Shown here one piece after another: positions 29,288-39,510 of a stretch of DNA of 64,000 nucleotides (position 1 is its first letter; the number at the start of each line of letters is the position of its first letter). The notes beneath the pieces were generated by a model. The model was given only the letters and a program-made list of their open reading frames with translations. It did not search any database and had not been told where the DNA came from. Origin of the DNA: JBKPNJ01 sp963695705 (GTDB lineage: Bacteria > Actinomycetota > Actinomycetes > Propionibacteriales > Nocardioidaceae). The stretch lies in contig CAVOHB010000009.1 in assembly GCA_963695705.1 (NCBI GenBank), positions 1,054,001 through 1,118,000 of the forward strand, in the 5' to 3' direction. Both the position numbers and the translations under genes were made by a program.

Positions 29288-29985
29288 CGGGTCTCCCGGA
29301 CCGGGAAGTCGACCAGGGCGCCGACCGGTCGGTGGTCGCTCGCCTGCGCCAGGAGTTCCGGAGACACGTCCGGCGTGCGCTGCTCGAGAACCGTCACGCC
29401 GCCACGCACGAACAGCGCGTCGATGCGTCGCTTCGGAACCCGAGCCGGGTAGGTGAAGTCGTGCTCGTCGGCGTGGTCCACGAATCCTGCGGCGGACAGC
29501 AGCTGCCAGGTGGGCTGCCCGGGCGGCTCGTTGAGATCTCCGCCCAGCACGACCGGACCTTCCAGCGCCTGGGCTGCCACCAGAACGTGGTCGCGAAGCT
29601 CCCCCGCCCGGCGGTCCTGCATCAGGCTGAGGTGACAGCCGACGAACCCGACCGGTCGGCCGTCGATCGCGGCCTGGACGGTGACCACCCCGCGGATCGG
29701 TGTGGCCGGCGGCTGTGGGATCGAACGCGCCGTCCGGGTCAGGACCTTGACCCGGTCCGAGACCACGATCATGTTGCTGCCGGCGCTGCGTCCGCCCGCC
29801 ACGTAGCGAAGCTTCCAGTCCGCAGCCAGCCGCCTGCACTGCCAGGGCCACAGCAGCCGCTGCTTCGGGCTCTCGTTCACCAACAGCACATCGGGCCGCA
29901 CCAGCCGAACGACCTGCGCGAGGGGTTCCCGGTGGCGGCCGCCGAGAATGTTGTAGGTCACCACGCGCACCGGCGGGCGCGTCAC
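29284..29985 (-). CDS. Endonuclease/exonuclease/phosphatase-family protein
   Basis: EEP-superfamily metal-dependent hydrolase of 233 residues. Motifs are VVTYNILGG (first Asn), VLLVNESPKQ (metal-binding Glu), VGCHLSLMQDRRAGE, VVLGGDLNEPPGQP (catalytic Asp and Asn), RRIDALFV and ASDHRPVGALVDF (the final Asp-His pair). The substrate may be nucleic acid, inositol phosphate or a phospholipid; sequence alone does not decide. It starts with GTG overlapping the stop of the upstream ROK gene (GTGA, 29982-29985) and ends overlapping the next ROK gene, so all three are translationally coupled. There is no signal peptide, so it acts in the cytoplasm. Confidence 0.85.
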   Translation of the reverse strand: MTRPPVRVVTYNILGGRHREPLAQVVRLVRPDVLLVNESPKQRLLWPWQCRRLAADWKLRYVAGGRSAGSNMIVVSDRVKVLTRTARSIPQPPATPIRGVVTVQAAIDGRPVGFVGCHLSLMQDRRAGELRDHVLVAAQALEGPVVLGGDLNEPPGQPTWQLLSAAGFVDHADEHDFTYPARVPKRRIDALFVRGGVTVLEQRTPDVSPELLAQASDHRPVGALVDFPVRETR

Positions 29986-30933
29986 GGCTGGTCCTGCCGC
30001 GCCAGGTCGGCGGCGCCGATCATCCCGGCCTTGTTTCCCAGAGTCGCGATCTTGATCTCCAGCTGGGGTCGATGGCGGCGCCCGGTCAGCGAACGGGCGA
30101 ACGCCTCGGTCACCGGGTCGAGCAGCAGGACGCCGGCTTCGGAGGCGCCGCCGCCCAGCACGACCATGGTCGGGTCGAGGACCGCGGCCAGCGACGCGAT
30201 TCCCTCGCCGAGCCATCGACCGACGTCCCCGAGGAGCTCGACGGCGAGCCCGTCCCCCGCTTTCGCCGCCTGCGGTGACCATCTGCCCGGTGATCGCGCC
30301 GACCTTTCCCCTGGCGAGCGCCAGGATCTCCGCGGCCTGCGGCGATCCCGCCCGCGCGACCTCGCGGGCATCGCGCACCAGCGCGGTTCCCGACGCGTAC
30401 TGCTCCAGGCAGCCGCGGTTCCCGCAACCGCAGAGGTGTCCTCCAGGGACGAGGCGCATGTGGCCGATCTCCCCCGCGATGCCGTAGCCGCCGCGATACA
30501 GCGACCCATCGACGATGACACCGCCACCGACACCCGTGCCGACGGTGATCAACAGCATGTCCTCGATGTCGGAGCCGGCGCCGAAGCGGAACTCGCCCCA
30601 TGCGGCGGCGTTGGCGTCGTTCTCGACGACGGTACGCACGCCGACGCGTTCCTCGACCTGATCCTTCAGCGGCGCGTCACGCCAGGCCAGGTTCGGGGCG
30701 AACAGGACGACGGAACGCGAACGGTCGACGAAGCCGGCGGCGCCGATGCCGACGCCTTCGATCTGATGGCGTCTCTGCAGCTCGATCACGACGTCACCGA
30801 TCGTCTCGGCAACCGCCTCCGGATCCGTGGCGGGCGTCCGTTTCCGGGTGGTCTCCAGGATGGTCCCGGCCTCGTCGACGACGCCGCCGGCGATCTTGGT
30901 GCCGCCGACGTCGACCCCGATCGTCAGTCCCAT
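29982..30933 (-). CDS. ROK-family sugar kinase (glucokinase-like), copy 2 (one frameshift)
   Basis: Second ROK kinase with the same motifs as copy 1: IGVDVGGTKIAGGVVD, VVENDANAAAWGEF, VGTGVGGGVIVDG, GEIGHMRLVPGGHLCGCG and CGCGNRGCLEQYASGTALV. The frame breaks near 30270, where one extra G on the coding strand separates TGQMVTA from AAKAGDGLAVELLGDVG. With it removed the product is about 316 residues, the usual ROK length, and ends GAADLARQDQP. Its stop overlaps the GTG of the EEP protein. It starts 31 bases after the end of the SRPBCC gene and probably heads the operon of the three. Confidence 0.85.
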
Positions 30934-30964
30934 GCGACGCCCTCCGTACGGTCGACCGGGTCGT

Positions 30965-31402
30965 TCAGCCGAGTGACTCGACCCGGTTCTTCAGTCCCTT
31001 CAGGGCGGCGTCGATGATGACCTTCTCGGCCTTCCGCTTGAGCAGGCCGATCATCGGGATCGCCACATCGACCGACAGCCGATAGGTGACCTCGGTGTCA
31101 TCCCGCCCCGCGGCAAGCACATAGGCGCCGTCCAGACCGGTGAGCACCCGCCCCGAGACCAGTGTCCAGGTGACCGACCGGTCGTCGTCCCAGGTGTACG
31201 CCAGGGTGTACTCGTCCTTGATCGGCGAGGCGTCCAGGACGAACCGCACCCGGTCGGCACGTCCGTCATCGGCGACCGCGATCACCTCGGCCTCCTTCAC
31301 ACCGGTGGCCCAGGTCGGGTACGAGGCGAAGTCCGCGATGACCGTCATGACCTGGGCCGGGGACGCTGAGATCCCGATGCTCGAGGTCGTCTGGTCGGCC
31401 AC
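30965..31402 (-). CDS. SRPBCC-family (START/polyketide cyclase-like) protein
   Basis: Small cytosolic lipid-binding-fold protein of 145 residues. It starts TSSIGISASPAQVMTVIADF and shows the alternating strands and C-terminal helix of the SRPBCC fold (ASYPTWATGVKEAEVI, TWTLVSGRVLTGLDGAY, RKAEKVIIDAALKGL). The GTG at 31402 is preferred because AAGGAGG lies nine bases upstream. In mycobacteria a homologous gene lies in the same neighbourhood as pimB'. The ligand is unknown. It is followed by the ROK kinase gene on the same strand. Confidence 0.85.
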   Translation of the reverse strand: MADQTTSSIGISASPAQVMTVIADFASYPTWATGVKEAEVIAVADDGRADRVRFVLDASPIKDEYTLAYTWDDDRSVTWTLVSGRVLTGLDGAYVLAAGRDDTEVTYRLSVDVAIPMIGLLKRKAEKVIIDAALKGLKNRVESLG

Positions 31403-31574
31403 GCTCGAGCGCCTCCTTCGGGCAGGTATTGCTGGCAGGGACAATACCGCTGCGCATCATCCGTTCGGATGAGGGCGGTCCGGCCGAAAAGGTGTGATTG
31501 GCACCGAAGTGCTGAGATCGCCACGGTGTGGCCTCATTGCGCTTAGCCTTCAAGAGCCGTGTGCGGGTTGCCGC

Positions 31575-32119
31575 ATGCGCGCTCACGTGAGGGGTCGACC
31601 GTCGCCAGCACCGGAAAGCATCGCACGGCGGATCGCGCGCAACGAGCGCGGCGCTGTCGCGGTCGAGTTCGCCCTCGTGCTTCCGCTGCTGATGGCGCTG
31701 TTGGTCGGCATCGTCACCGCAGGCTTCGCCTTCAACAACACGCTGGGGGTCACCGACGGCGTCAACGCGGGCGCACGGTTCGGTGCCACGGCTCTCAGCA
31801 ACGGATCATGGGGCAACACCGTCCAGCAGCGGACGATGACGGAGACTTACCTGAACCTGCCGGGCCGTCCCGCCGTCGTGGCGTCGAACATGGTCTGCGC
31901 GAAGCTGGTCAAGGCGCCTGCCACCCAGTTGCAGGCCAGCAGCTGCAACACCGCAGTCGCGGGCACCGAGCCGCCGAACCCGGCCGGCGTGGCCGCCGGC
32001 ACCTGCCTGGTGAAGGTTTGGGCCGCGATCCCTGTCACGTTCGACCTCGCCCTCCTCGGTTCGTACACGGCAACAGTCAAGCGCCAGTCAGTCAGTCTCT
32101 ACGAGCGCACCTGCCATGA
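31575..32119 (+). CDS. TadE-like pilus assembly protein (3' frameshift)
   Basis: Pseudopilin-like protein of the Tad/Flp machinery. The TadE signature is RNERGAVAVEFALVLPLLMA followed by LLVGIVTAGFAFNNTLG, that is a short basic N-terminus, a cleavage motif with Glu at +5 and a membrane helix. The rest is an extracytoplasmic domain with cysteines that ends SVSLYERTC. In the present sequence the frame runs on to 32219. One missing C near 32114 would restore a Cys-Pro-stop whose TGA (32117-32119) overlaps the ATG of the next gene at 32116. The corrected length of about 181 residues is typical. Confidence 0.78.
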
Positions 32120-34094
32120 GGCTTCCACACGCCATCGCCACCACCGCGCCGAGGAGGGGGCGATCGCGATCATCGTGGCCATGAGCATGATCGGCTCTGA
32201 TGGTCGTGACCGGCACTAGTGGTCGACTTCGGGCTGGCCCAGGTCCGACAAGGTCGCCAACAAGGGTTACGCCGACGCCGCCGCAGCGGCCGGCGTCCGC
32301 AGCCTCGACGGAGGAGACGGCACCTTCAAGCCCTTCCGCGGCACCTGCCAGGCGCTGGCTTACCTCAAGGTCAACGATCCGCAGCTGGCCAGCATGGGCG
32401 GGACGTGGAGCTACGGCAACGGCTCGTCAGTCGGCGGCGACCCGTGCGTCGCGGGCTCGGCCCTCCAGAACGCCAGCTGCACGGCCAACACCACGTCGAC
32501 ATGGGCGAGCTACCACGGCACCCTGGGTGATACCTCAGTCGACATCAAGAGCGGCTACACCACGCCTGACCCCGCTTTCGACGCGACCGGATCGGGCGAC
32601 AACGGCGTCTCGGTTAACGGCGGCTGTGACCAGCTGGCGGTGATGGTGCAGCAGAGCAGGACGCCAGGATTCGGCAGCCTGGCAACGAACGATGATCTCG
32701 TCACCAAGGTGCGAACAGTCGCGCGCATCACTGCCTCCAGCGGCGGCGACGCCTCCGCGGCTCTCCTCATCCTCGAGCGCACGGACTGCCCTGCCATCTC
32801 GGTCAACAGCAATAACACCATCATCGAGGTGAAGGGCTTCGGCGACAAGCCCGGGGTGATCCACTCCGACAGCAACGGCAGCGACTTCGCTTGCCTGCCC
32901 GACCAACCCGGCGATATTCGGCAAGTTCGCCGGCCCACCCGGCGTCAGTGCCCGCCAGTCCGAGACCGGGACGCCACGCCGTTCCGGGACTGATCACGAC
33001 CGTCGCCGGCAGCGGGACCGCCGGCGCGGTAGCGGCGAACGCGACCGACGGAGCATCGAAGGTGTGCGCGGAGACTGCCATCGCCGTACAATCCCATCGA
33101 CTCCGCCGACGTCATGCGCGGTCGCGGCGGGCCGTGCACTGGTGGGTCGCGGACCAGTCGACCGGCGCTACAACACGTCAGCAGTCACGCGGCGTAAGGC
33201 TCGCGATGGCAACCGCTCCGGCCAGTACAACCTGACCCCGGCCGCGGCGGTTCTACCCGCCAACGGGTACACCGTCCTCCCTGGCGCCTGCAACAACATC
33301 GCCGGCACGTCCGCTACTCGTCGAAGGTCTACGTCAACTGCCCCAGCGGGGCGAGCTTCAAGACTATCACGTTCACCAATGCCACGACCATCGTCTTCAA
33401 CGGCGACCTCAAGCTGAGCTCGACGAACACACTGTCCATGCCGAATGTGACACGCCTCTACGTCAAGGGCAGCACCGCGATCAACGGCGGCCTGACAGTC
33501 GATGGGGACGCTCAACGTCAACACTGGCGGGTCTGCCACGTGCGCGGGCCGGGCCGCCGCGGCCAGCGCGCAGATCGTCGTCGGCAACGGTTCCTTCACC
33601 GGCGGGGCGCAGTCGGCCTTCCATCTCTGCAACACCACTGTGCTGATGGCCAACGAGCTGACAGCGAGCTCATGCCCGGTACCGACGCCGCCGGTCGTCG
33701 GCCCGGACCTGCTCCCATCGACAACGCATGCAGCGGATACGTCGACGTCAACGCCGGCGGTGCCATGGACTGGACGGCACCGAATCATGTAGGCCGCCGG
33801 AGCCGGTCCACGCGACTGGGGTACAACCTGGAGGACCTCGCGCTGTGGACGGAGGCGTCGCATGTGAGCTCGATCGGCGGCGGCGCGAGCATGGACATCA
33901 CCGGTGTCTTCTTCCTGCCCAACGCGAACCCGTTCATCATCTCCGGTCACGGCAACCAGACCATCGCAGCCAACGCACAGTTCGTCGCCCGCAAACTATC
34001 CGTGCAGGGCCAGGGCACTCTGTACATGCGGCCCGACCCCAACGACTCCTTCACCCTGCCGCTCTTCTCCGCAACGTTCAACCTGGTCCGATGA
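32116..34094 (+). pseudogene. TadG-like pilus assembly protein, many frameshifts
   Basis: The start region, once corrected, reads GAIAIIVAMSMI with ALMVV and VVDFGLAQVR following, which is the TadG-type N-terminal membrane helix. The long extracytoplasmic part appears in pieces: NKGYADAAAAAGVRSLDGG, then SGDNGVSVNGGCDQLAVMVQ, TVARITASSGGDASAALLIL, NGDLKLSSTNTLSMPNVTRL, GNGSFTGGAQSAFHLCNTTV and DITGVFFLPNANPFIISGHG. The close reads LSVQGQGTLYMRPDPNDSF. I count roughly nine frame changes, three of them within 70 bases near 32185-32260. The total of about 655 codons would be a full-length protein. No other gene in the Tad locus is this badly broken. Confidence 0.65.
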
Positions 34095-34128
34095 GCCGGG
34101 TGCTGCCCTTCGGCGCCTCCCAGGAGAG

Positions 34129-34156
34129 TTGACCAGTCACCCCTTGTTACTACTCT
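34129..34156 (+). promoter_or_regulatory. Candidate sigma-70-type promoter for the cpaB-tadC operon
   Basis: TTGACC at 34129-34134 and TACTCT at 34151-34156 are separated by 16 bases, about 100 bases before the cpaB start. It is the only A/T-richer stretch between tadG and cpaB. Confidence 0.4.
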
Positions 34157-34256
34157 CCGTGGTATCTTTACTACGAAACGTAACTCACGGGAACCTAGCC
34201 GCTCGGGCGAGGTTGGGCAGAAACTTGCTCACCGGCAACAGACTGGGATCGTCCAC

Positions 34257-34977
34257 ATGCGTAAGGTCATACTCCTCGTCGTCGCTATCGTCATTGCCGC
34301 GGTCGGCGCCACACTCGTCATGCTCTACGTCCAGGGCATCAACACGCGTGCCCTGGCGGACCAGGATCCGGTCAAGGTCCTCACCGTCACCTCGGCCATC
34401 AGTGCCGGGGAATCGGTCACCGCGATCCAGCAGGAGGGCAAGCTGGAGCTGACCGACGTTCCCGCCTCGACCGTGCTCGACGGGGCACTGACCTCGACGG
34501 AGTCGATCAGCAGCGACGTGGCACTCTCCGCGATCTACCCGGGCGAGCAGGTTCTTGCCGTCAAGTTCGGAAACGTGGCCGACGCCCAGACAACCGGGCT
34601 GTCGATTCCCAAGGCCAAGATGGCGATCAGCGTGCAACTCGACGACCCGGCGCGAGTGGCGGGCTTCGTCACCCCCGGCTCGCATGTGGCCATCTTCTAC
34701 TCCACGGTCGGAGGGCTTCACCAGGGTCCTGCTGCCCGACGTCCTGGTGATCGGTGCGGGGCAGACCACGGTGCTCTCCACCACGACGACTGATGAGAGC
34801 GGGGCCGCGACGACCGAGGAGATCCCCAAGACGATCCTCACCGTCGGGGTGGACCAGCTCGAGGCCGACAAGGTGATCTTCGCCTCCAAGAACGGCGAGC
34901 TGTCCTTCGGCCTGCTGCCGCAGGGCACCAAGGTCAGGAACGACCTCGGCGTCACCGTCTCCAACCTCTTCAAGTGA
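34257..34977 (+). CDS. cpaB: CpaB/RcpC Flp pilus assembly protein with SAF domain (one frameshift)
   Basis: Membrane-anchored periplasm-side component of the Tad secretion system. It starts MRKVILLVVAIVIAAVG, a single membrane helix. A SAF domain covers roughly residues 40-105 (VTSAISAGESVTAIQ, SAIYPGEQVLAVKF), followed by the RcpC domain (LSIPKAKMAISVQLDD, GFVTPGSHVAIFYS). One extra G in GGG at 34713-34715 breaks the frame. The next frame continues with TRVLLPDVLVIGAGQTTV and closes with ELSFGLLPQGTKVRND. The corrected length of about 239 residues is normal. The cpaE start follows after seven bases. Confidence 0.85.
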
Positions 34978-34984
34978 GGCCGTC

Positions 34985-36201
34985 ATGACCACCATCGTCG
35001 AAAACGTCCCGGCCAGTGCGGAGCTGTTCATCAGCGCCATCGGACCCAGCACCGAGATCGTTGAGAGCATCGAGCAGCTGCGCCGGCACCTGGAGGAGCG
35101 TCCGGACGAGTACGCGATCGTGCTGGGTTCCGGAGTCGACATCCACGCAGCCACGAGCCTTGCCGACACTCTGCGGGTGCTCCGGCCGATGATCAGCGTG
35201 ATCCTGCTGCGCAAGCGAGTCGACAGCGGTGTGCTGGCCGAGGCGCTGCGCTCCGGAATGCGTGACGTTGTCGAGGAGCGGGATCTCACCGCCCTGTCAA
35301 CTGCTGTACGTCGGGCACACAGCCTGCATGAAGCCCTGCTCGCGGGCGAGCAGGGCGAGGGCAACGAGGCCCGGGGCCGCCTCATCACGGTGTTCTCCGC
35401 CAAGGGGGGTGTCGGCAAGACCACGGTGTCGACCAATATGGCGGTGACGCTCGCTCAGATGGACCGCAAGGTGTGCCTGGTCGACCTCGACCTCGCGTTC
35501 GGCGACGTGGCCATCACCTTGCAGCTGTTTCCCGAGCACACGATCGCCGACGCCGTGGCCATGCAGGCAGATCTCGACGCCGAGATCGCTGGACGGCCTG
35601 TTGACCAAGTACTCCGACAACCTGTTCGCGCTCGTTGCCCCGACCACGCCGCTGGCGAAGGCGACGATCAGCCAGGAGCTGGTCGGCAAGATCCTCACGA
35701 GTCTGAAGCAGCGCTTCGACTACGTCGTCGTTGACACTCCACCGGCGTTCGACGACGTCGTGCTCCAGGCGTTCGACGTCAGCGACCTGCTGTTGCTGGT
35801 CCTGACGCTGGACATTCCGGCGCTGAAGAACATCAAGGTGACGCTGGAGACCCTGGAGCTGCTGAACTTCCCGCGTGAGAAGTGCCGGATCGTGCTCAAC
35901 CGCGCGGATGCCAAGGTGGGCCTGACGGTGAACGAGGTCGAGACGACATTGCACTCCGACATCGCAGCATCGATCGCCTCGGCTCGGGAGGTCCCCGCGT
36001 CGGTGAACCGCGGAGAGCCGATCGTCATCGCGCTGCCTCGTCACCCGGTCAGCCAGACGTTCATGACACTTGCGAGAGACTGCGTGGCTGCCATTGCCGC
36101 GGCCAACGTGAAAAGCCCGGTCACCGCCGCCGAGGCAGCGCACTCGGATGGTGCTGGCCGCCGTAGAGGGCCTCCTTCGCCGGGGCAGCAGGCACGGATG
36201 A
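34985..36201 (+). CDS. cpaE: CpaE/TadZ pilus-localisation ATPase (two frameshifts)
   Basis: MinD/ParA-like protein that positions the Tad apparatus. An N-terminal atypical receiver-like domain (EYAIVLGSGVDIHAATSLA, PMISVILLRKRVDSG) precedes the deviant Walker A motif FSAKGGVGKTTVSTNMAV near residue 140 and the signature VCLVDLDLAFGDVAI. After an extra G at 35591-35592 the frame continues as LLTKYSDNLFALVAPTTP, with VVVDTPPAFDDVVLQAF as Walker B. A second extra G at 36168-36170 hides the natural end; without it the protein closes RRGLLRRGSRHG-stop, overlapping the cpaF ATG (ATGA, 36198-36201). As written, the sequence would wrongly join CpaE to CpaF. Confidence 0.85.
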
Positions 36202-37578
36202 GCACCCTTGCCGAGCGACTCGCATCCGCCCAACGCGACCGCGGCCAGCCGACCGTCTCGAACAAGCAGGCCGGCTCGAACGGTGGCGGCGGTGTCTCGA
36301 CCGATCCGCTTGCCGACCTCAAGCAGCGGGTGCACCAGGCGCTGCTGGCCAATCTTGGCCCCAAGCTCTATGACGCCGAGCTCACCCAGACCGAGCTGGA
36401 GCGGATGGTGCGCGTCGCGCTGCAGCAGGAGGTGGCGCTCGACGCCACGCCGCTGTCCAACGCTGAGCGGACACGCATAACGCAGGAGATCGCCGACGAC
36501 ATCCTCGGGTACGGCCCGATCGAGCCCTATCTGCGCGACCCGGACCTGACCGAGATCATGGTCAACGGTCCATTCGACATCTGGATCGAGCGAACAAGGT
36601 CGCCTGAGCCGCGTCAACGGCACCTTCGCGAACGAGGCTCACCTGCGCCGCACCATCGACAAGATCGTCGCCCGGGTCGGACGTCGCGTCGACGAGGCGA
36701 GCCCGATGGTGGACGCCCGACTCCCTGACGGCAGCCGCGTCAATGTGGTCATCCCGCCGCTCGCCCTCGATGGCTCGGTCCTGACCATCCGGAAGTTCTC
36801 TGCCGATCCCTACACCGTCACGGACCTGGTGGCGTTCGGCACCATGACGCAGCGCGTCGCTGACTTGCTCAAGGCGTGCGTACGGGGCCGGCTCAACATC
36901 CTGGTCTCCGGCGGTACGGGGGCCGGGAAGACCACGACCCTCAACGTCCTGTCGTCCTTCATCCCCGACGACGAGCGCATCGTCACCATCGAGGACGCGG
37001 CGGAGATCCAGCTGCGCCAGGACCACGTCCTGCGGCTGGAGTCGCGACCCGCCAACATCGAGGGGAAGGGCGCAGTCACCATCCGCGACCTCGTCCGTAA
37101 CGCGCTGCGGATGCGCCCCGACCGCATCGTCGTCGGCGAGAGCCGAGACGCGGCAGCGCTCGACATGCTGCAGGCGATGAACACCGGCCACGACGGGTCG
37201 ATCAGCACCCTGCACGCCAACACCCCGCGCGACGGTCTCGCCCGCCTCGAGACGATGGTGATGATGGCGGGGATGGACCTCCCGGTCCGCGCCATCCGCG
37301 AGCAGGTGGCCAGCGCCGTCGACCTGATCATCCAACAGACCCGATTCCGGGACGGCACGCGGCGCCTGACGCACGTCACCGAGGTCGAGCGGATGGAGGG
37401 CGAAGTCGTCACCATGCAGGACATCTTCGTCTTCGACCACTCCGCCGGGTTCGATGAGTCCGGGCGCTCGCTCGGCGGCCTGCGATCGACCGGACTCCGG
37501 CCCAAGTTCCTGGAGAAGTTGACGCGGCACGGCATCACGGTCGAACCGATGGTGTTTGCTATGGATGGGTTCCGCTGA
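36198..37578 (+). CDS. cpaF: CpaF/TadA secretion ATPase (one frameshift)
   Basis: Hexameric traffic ATPase that powers Flp pilus assembly at the cytoplasmic face. N-terminal helices start MSTLAERLASAQRDRG and lead to DILGYGPIEPYLRDPDLTEI. The catalytic part has Walker A GGTGAGKTTTLNVLSSF, the Asp box RIVTIEDAAEIQL, Walker B near RPDRIVVGESR and the His box TGHDGSISTLHANTP. The frame breaks at 36591-36600, between FDIWIER and RLSRVNGTFANE. The corrected length is about 459 residues, as expected for the family. The VWA-TadB gene follows after two bases. Confidence 0.9.
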
Positions 37579-37580
37579 TC

Positions 37581-39510
37581 ATGCGCGCGGTCGGAAGTCC
37601 AGCCGCCCTCGCCAGCCTGGTCGGAGGTCTTCTTCTCGCTGGCGCCATCCCGGCGTCCGCCGCCACGTCGGGCAGCATCGACCATGTCCAGAACGTCCAG
37701 GGTGTCGAACAGGTGCTCTTTTCCATCGCCGGGCTTCCCGACACCACCCGGCCCGATCTGTCATCGGCACAGGTCACCCTCGACGGCGCGCCAGTCACTG
37801 CCACCGCTGCCCTCGCATCCACGTCCGGGGAGCTGGTGGGCCGGGTCGCGGTGCTCGCCCTGGACGTCAGCAACTCGATGCGCGGCAAGGCGTTCGACGA
37901 GGCGAAGCAGGCTGCCTCACCTTCATCGACCAGGCCCCGGCAGATGTCAAGGTCGGGTTGGTCACCTTCGCGGGCGCGGTCGCCACCGTCCAGAAGCCGA
38001 CCACTGAGCGCGCCAACTTCACGAAGCAGATCAATGAGCTTCGACTGTCACACCAGACGCACCTTTACGATGGGATCCTCACGGCTCTGAACGCTGCCGG
38101 TGTGGATGGACAGCGCCGGGTGCTGGTGCTGTCGGACGGCCGTGACACAACCGGCTCGTCGTTGGCCGCCGTGACGAGAGCCGTTAGGCACTCCGGGGAG
38201 CCAGGTCGACGTGGTCTCGCTGGGTCAGTCCATCGCGAGCCGGTCCCCCCTCTCACAGATCGCCGGAGCAGGCAACGGCACTCTGGTCAGTGCGGCTGAC
38301 CCGACCGCACTGACCAAGCTGTTCGCCGATGAAGCACAGGCACTGGCGCGGCAGATCCTTGTGTCGTTCACGGTGCCGGCGGCGCGGGCCGGCTCGGATG
38401 CCGACATCGCCGTGAGCGTCACGGCAGCCGGGACCGCATACACCGACAATGCGTTCGTGTCCCTCGGTGATGCCCCGACGACGCGCCACGACGCGGCTCC
38501 GGGCACCACACCGCTGACCGGTCCGCGCCCGGGTTCGAGGTCTCAAAGGGGCTTCTCATCGGGGCGCTAGGAGCACTCGCGCTGGTGCTGATGGCCGGGC
38601 TGGCCTGGCTCTTCGGCGTCTTCCGCGGCGACGAGGAGATGACCCTTGAGCGGCGTCTCGCGGGGTACGGTCGCCGCGACGCCGACGCTGCCTCGGAGAA
38701 CACGCCGGTCAACGTCAAGGAGTCTGCGGTGGCCCTGGCGCAGAAGGCATTGGGCGGCGGTTTCGAGGTGAAGCTCGCCAAGAAGCTCGACGCGGCCGGC
38801 CTATCCCTCAAACCCGCGGAGTGGGTTCTAGCCCACGCGGGCATCGCTGTCGCCGCGGCGTGCGCCGGCTTCCTGCTCGAGCAGCGGTGGATAGTCCGCT
38901 GACTGTCCTGCTGCTGATAGCCGGAGTGGTCATCCCGTGGATCTATCTCGGCATGAAGCGATCACGACGGGTCAAGGCGTTCAATGCCCAACTCGCCGAC
39001 ACCCTGCAACTCATGTCAGGTGGACTCTCCGCCGGGCTGTCGCTGGCGCAGGCGGTTGACGCAATAGTCCGCGAAGGCACAGATCCGGTCGCTGGTGAGT
39101 TCCGGCGCGCACTGGTCGAGGCCCGACTCGGGGTCGACATCGAAGATGCGCTCGACGGCGTCGCCGACCGGATGGGCAGCGCAGACTTCGAGTGGGTCGT
39201 GATGGCCGTTCGCATCCAGCGCGAGGTCGGGGGAAACCTGGCCGAGCTTCTGGTCACCGTCTCGATGACCCTGCGCGAGCGGGAGTTTCTGCGACGCCAG
39301 GTGCAAACCCTGTCGGCCGAAGGCCGGTTGTCCGCATGGGTCCTTGGTGCGCTGCCGCCGGCATTCATGCTGTATCTGGTTCTCACCCGCGGCAACTACG
39401 TCGCGCCCATGTTCCATACCGCGTTCGGTCTGGCCATGCTCGTCATGTCCGGGCTGTTGATGACCCTCGGAGCGTTCTGGATGGCCAAGACCGTGAAGGT
39501 GGAGGTCTGA
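37581..39510 (+). CDS. VWA domain fused to TadB-type T2SSF membrane protein (four frameshifts)
   Basis: Platform protein of the Tad machinery with an exported von Willebrand A domain. A signal peptide (LASLVGGLLLAGAIPASA) precedes a VWA domain with the MIDAS motif LALDVSNSMRGKAF, DVKVGLVTFAGAVATV and RRVLVLSDGRDTTGSSL. A membrane helix (LIGALGALALVLMAGLAW) and the T2SSF domain follow (LQLMSGGLSAGLSLAQAV, GGNLAELLVTVSMTLRER, two final membrane helices). Breaks lie near 37915, 38195 (extra G), 38531 and 38895 (one C lost). The corrected product is about 643 residues. VWA-TadB fusions of this size are known in actinobacteria. The stop overlaps the tadC ATG by one base. Confidence 0.82.

Noticed and set aside
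34091..34132. 13-codon frame after tadG overlapping its stop
   Set aside because: Too short and without a recognisable product; the overlap is probably chance.
34985..37578. A natural CpaE-CpaF fusion protein
   Set aside because: The joined frame exists only because of an extra G at 36168-36170; without it CpaE ends with a stop that overlaps the CpaF start.
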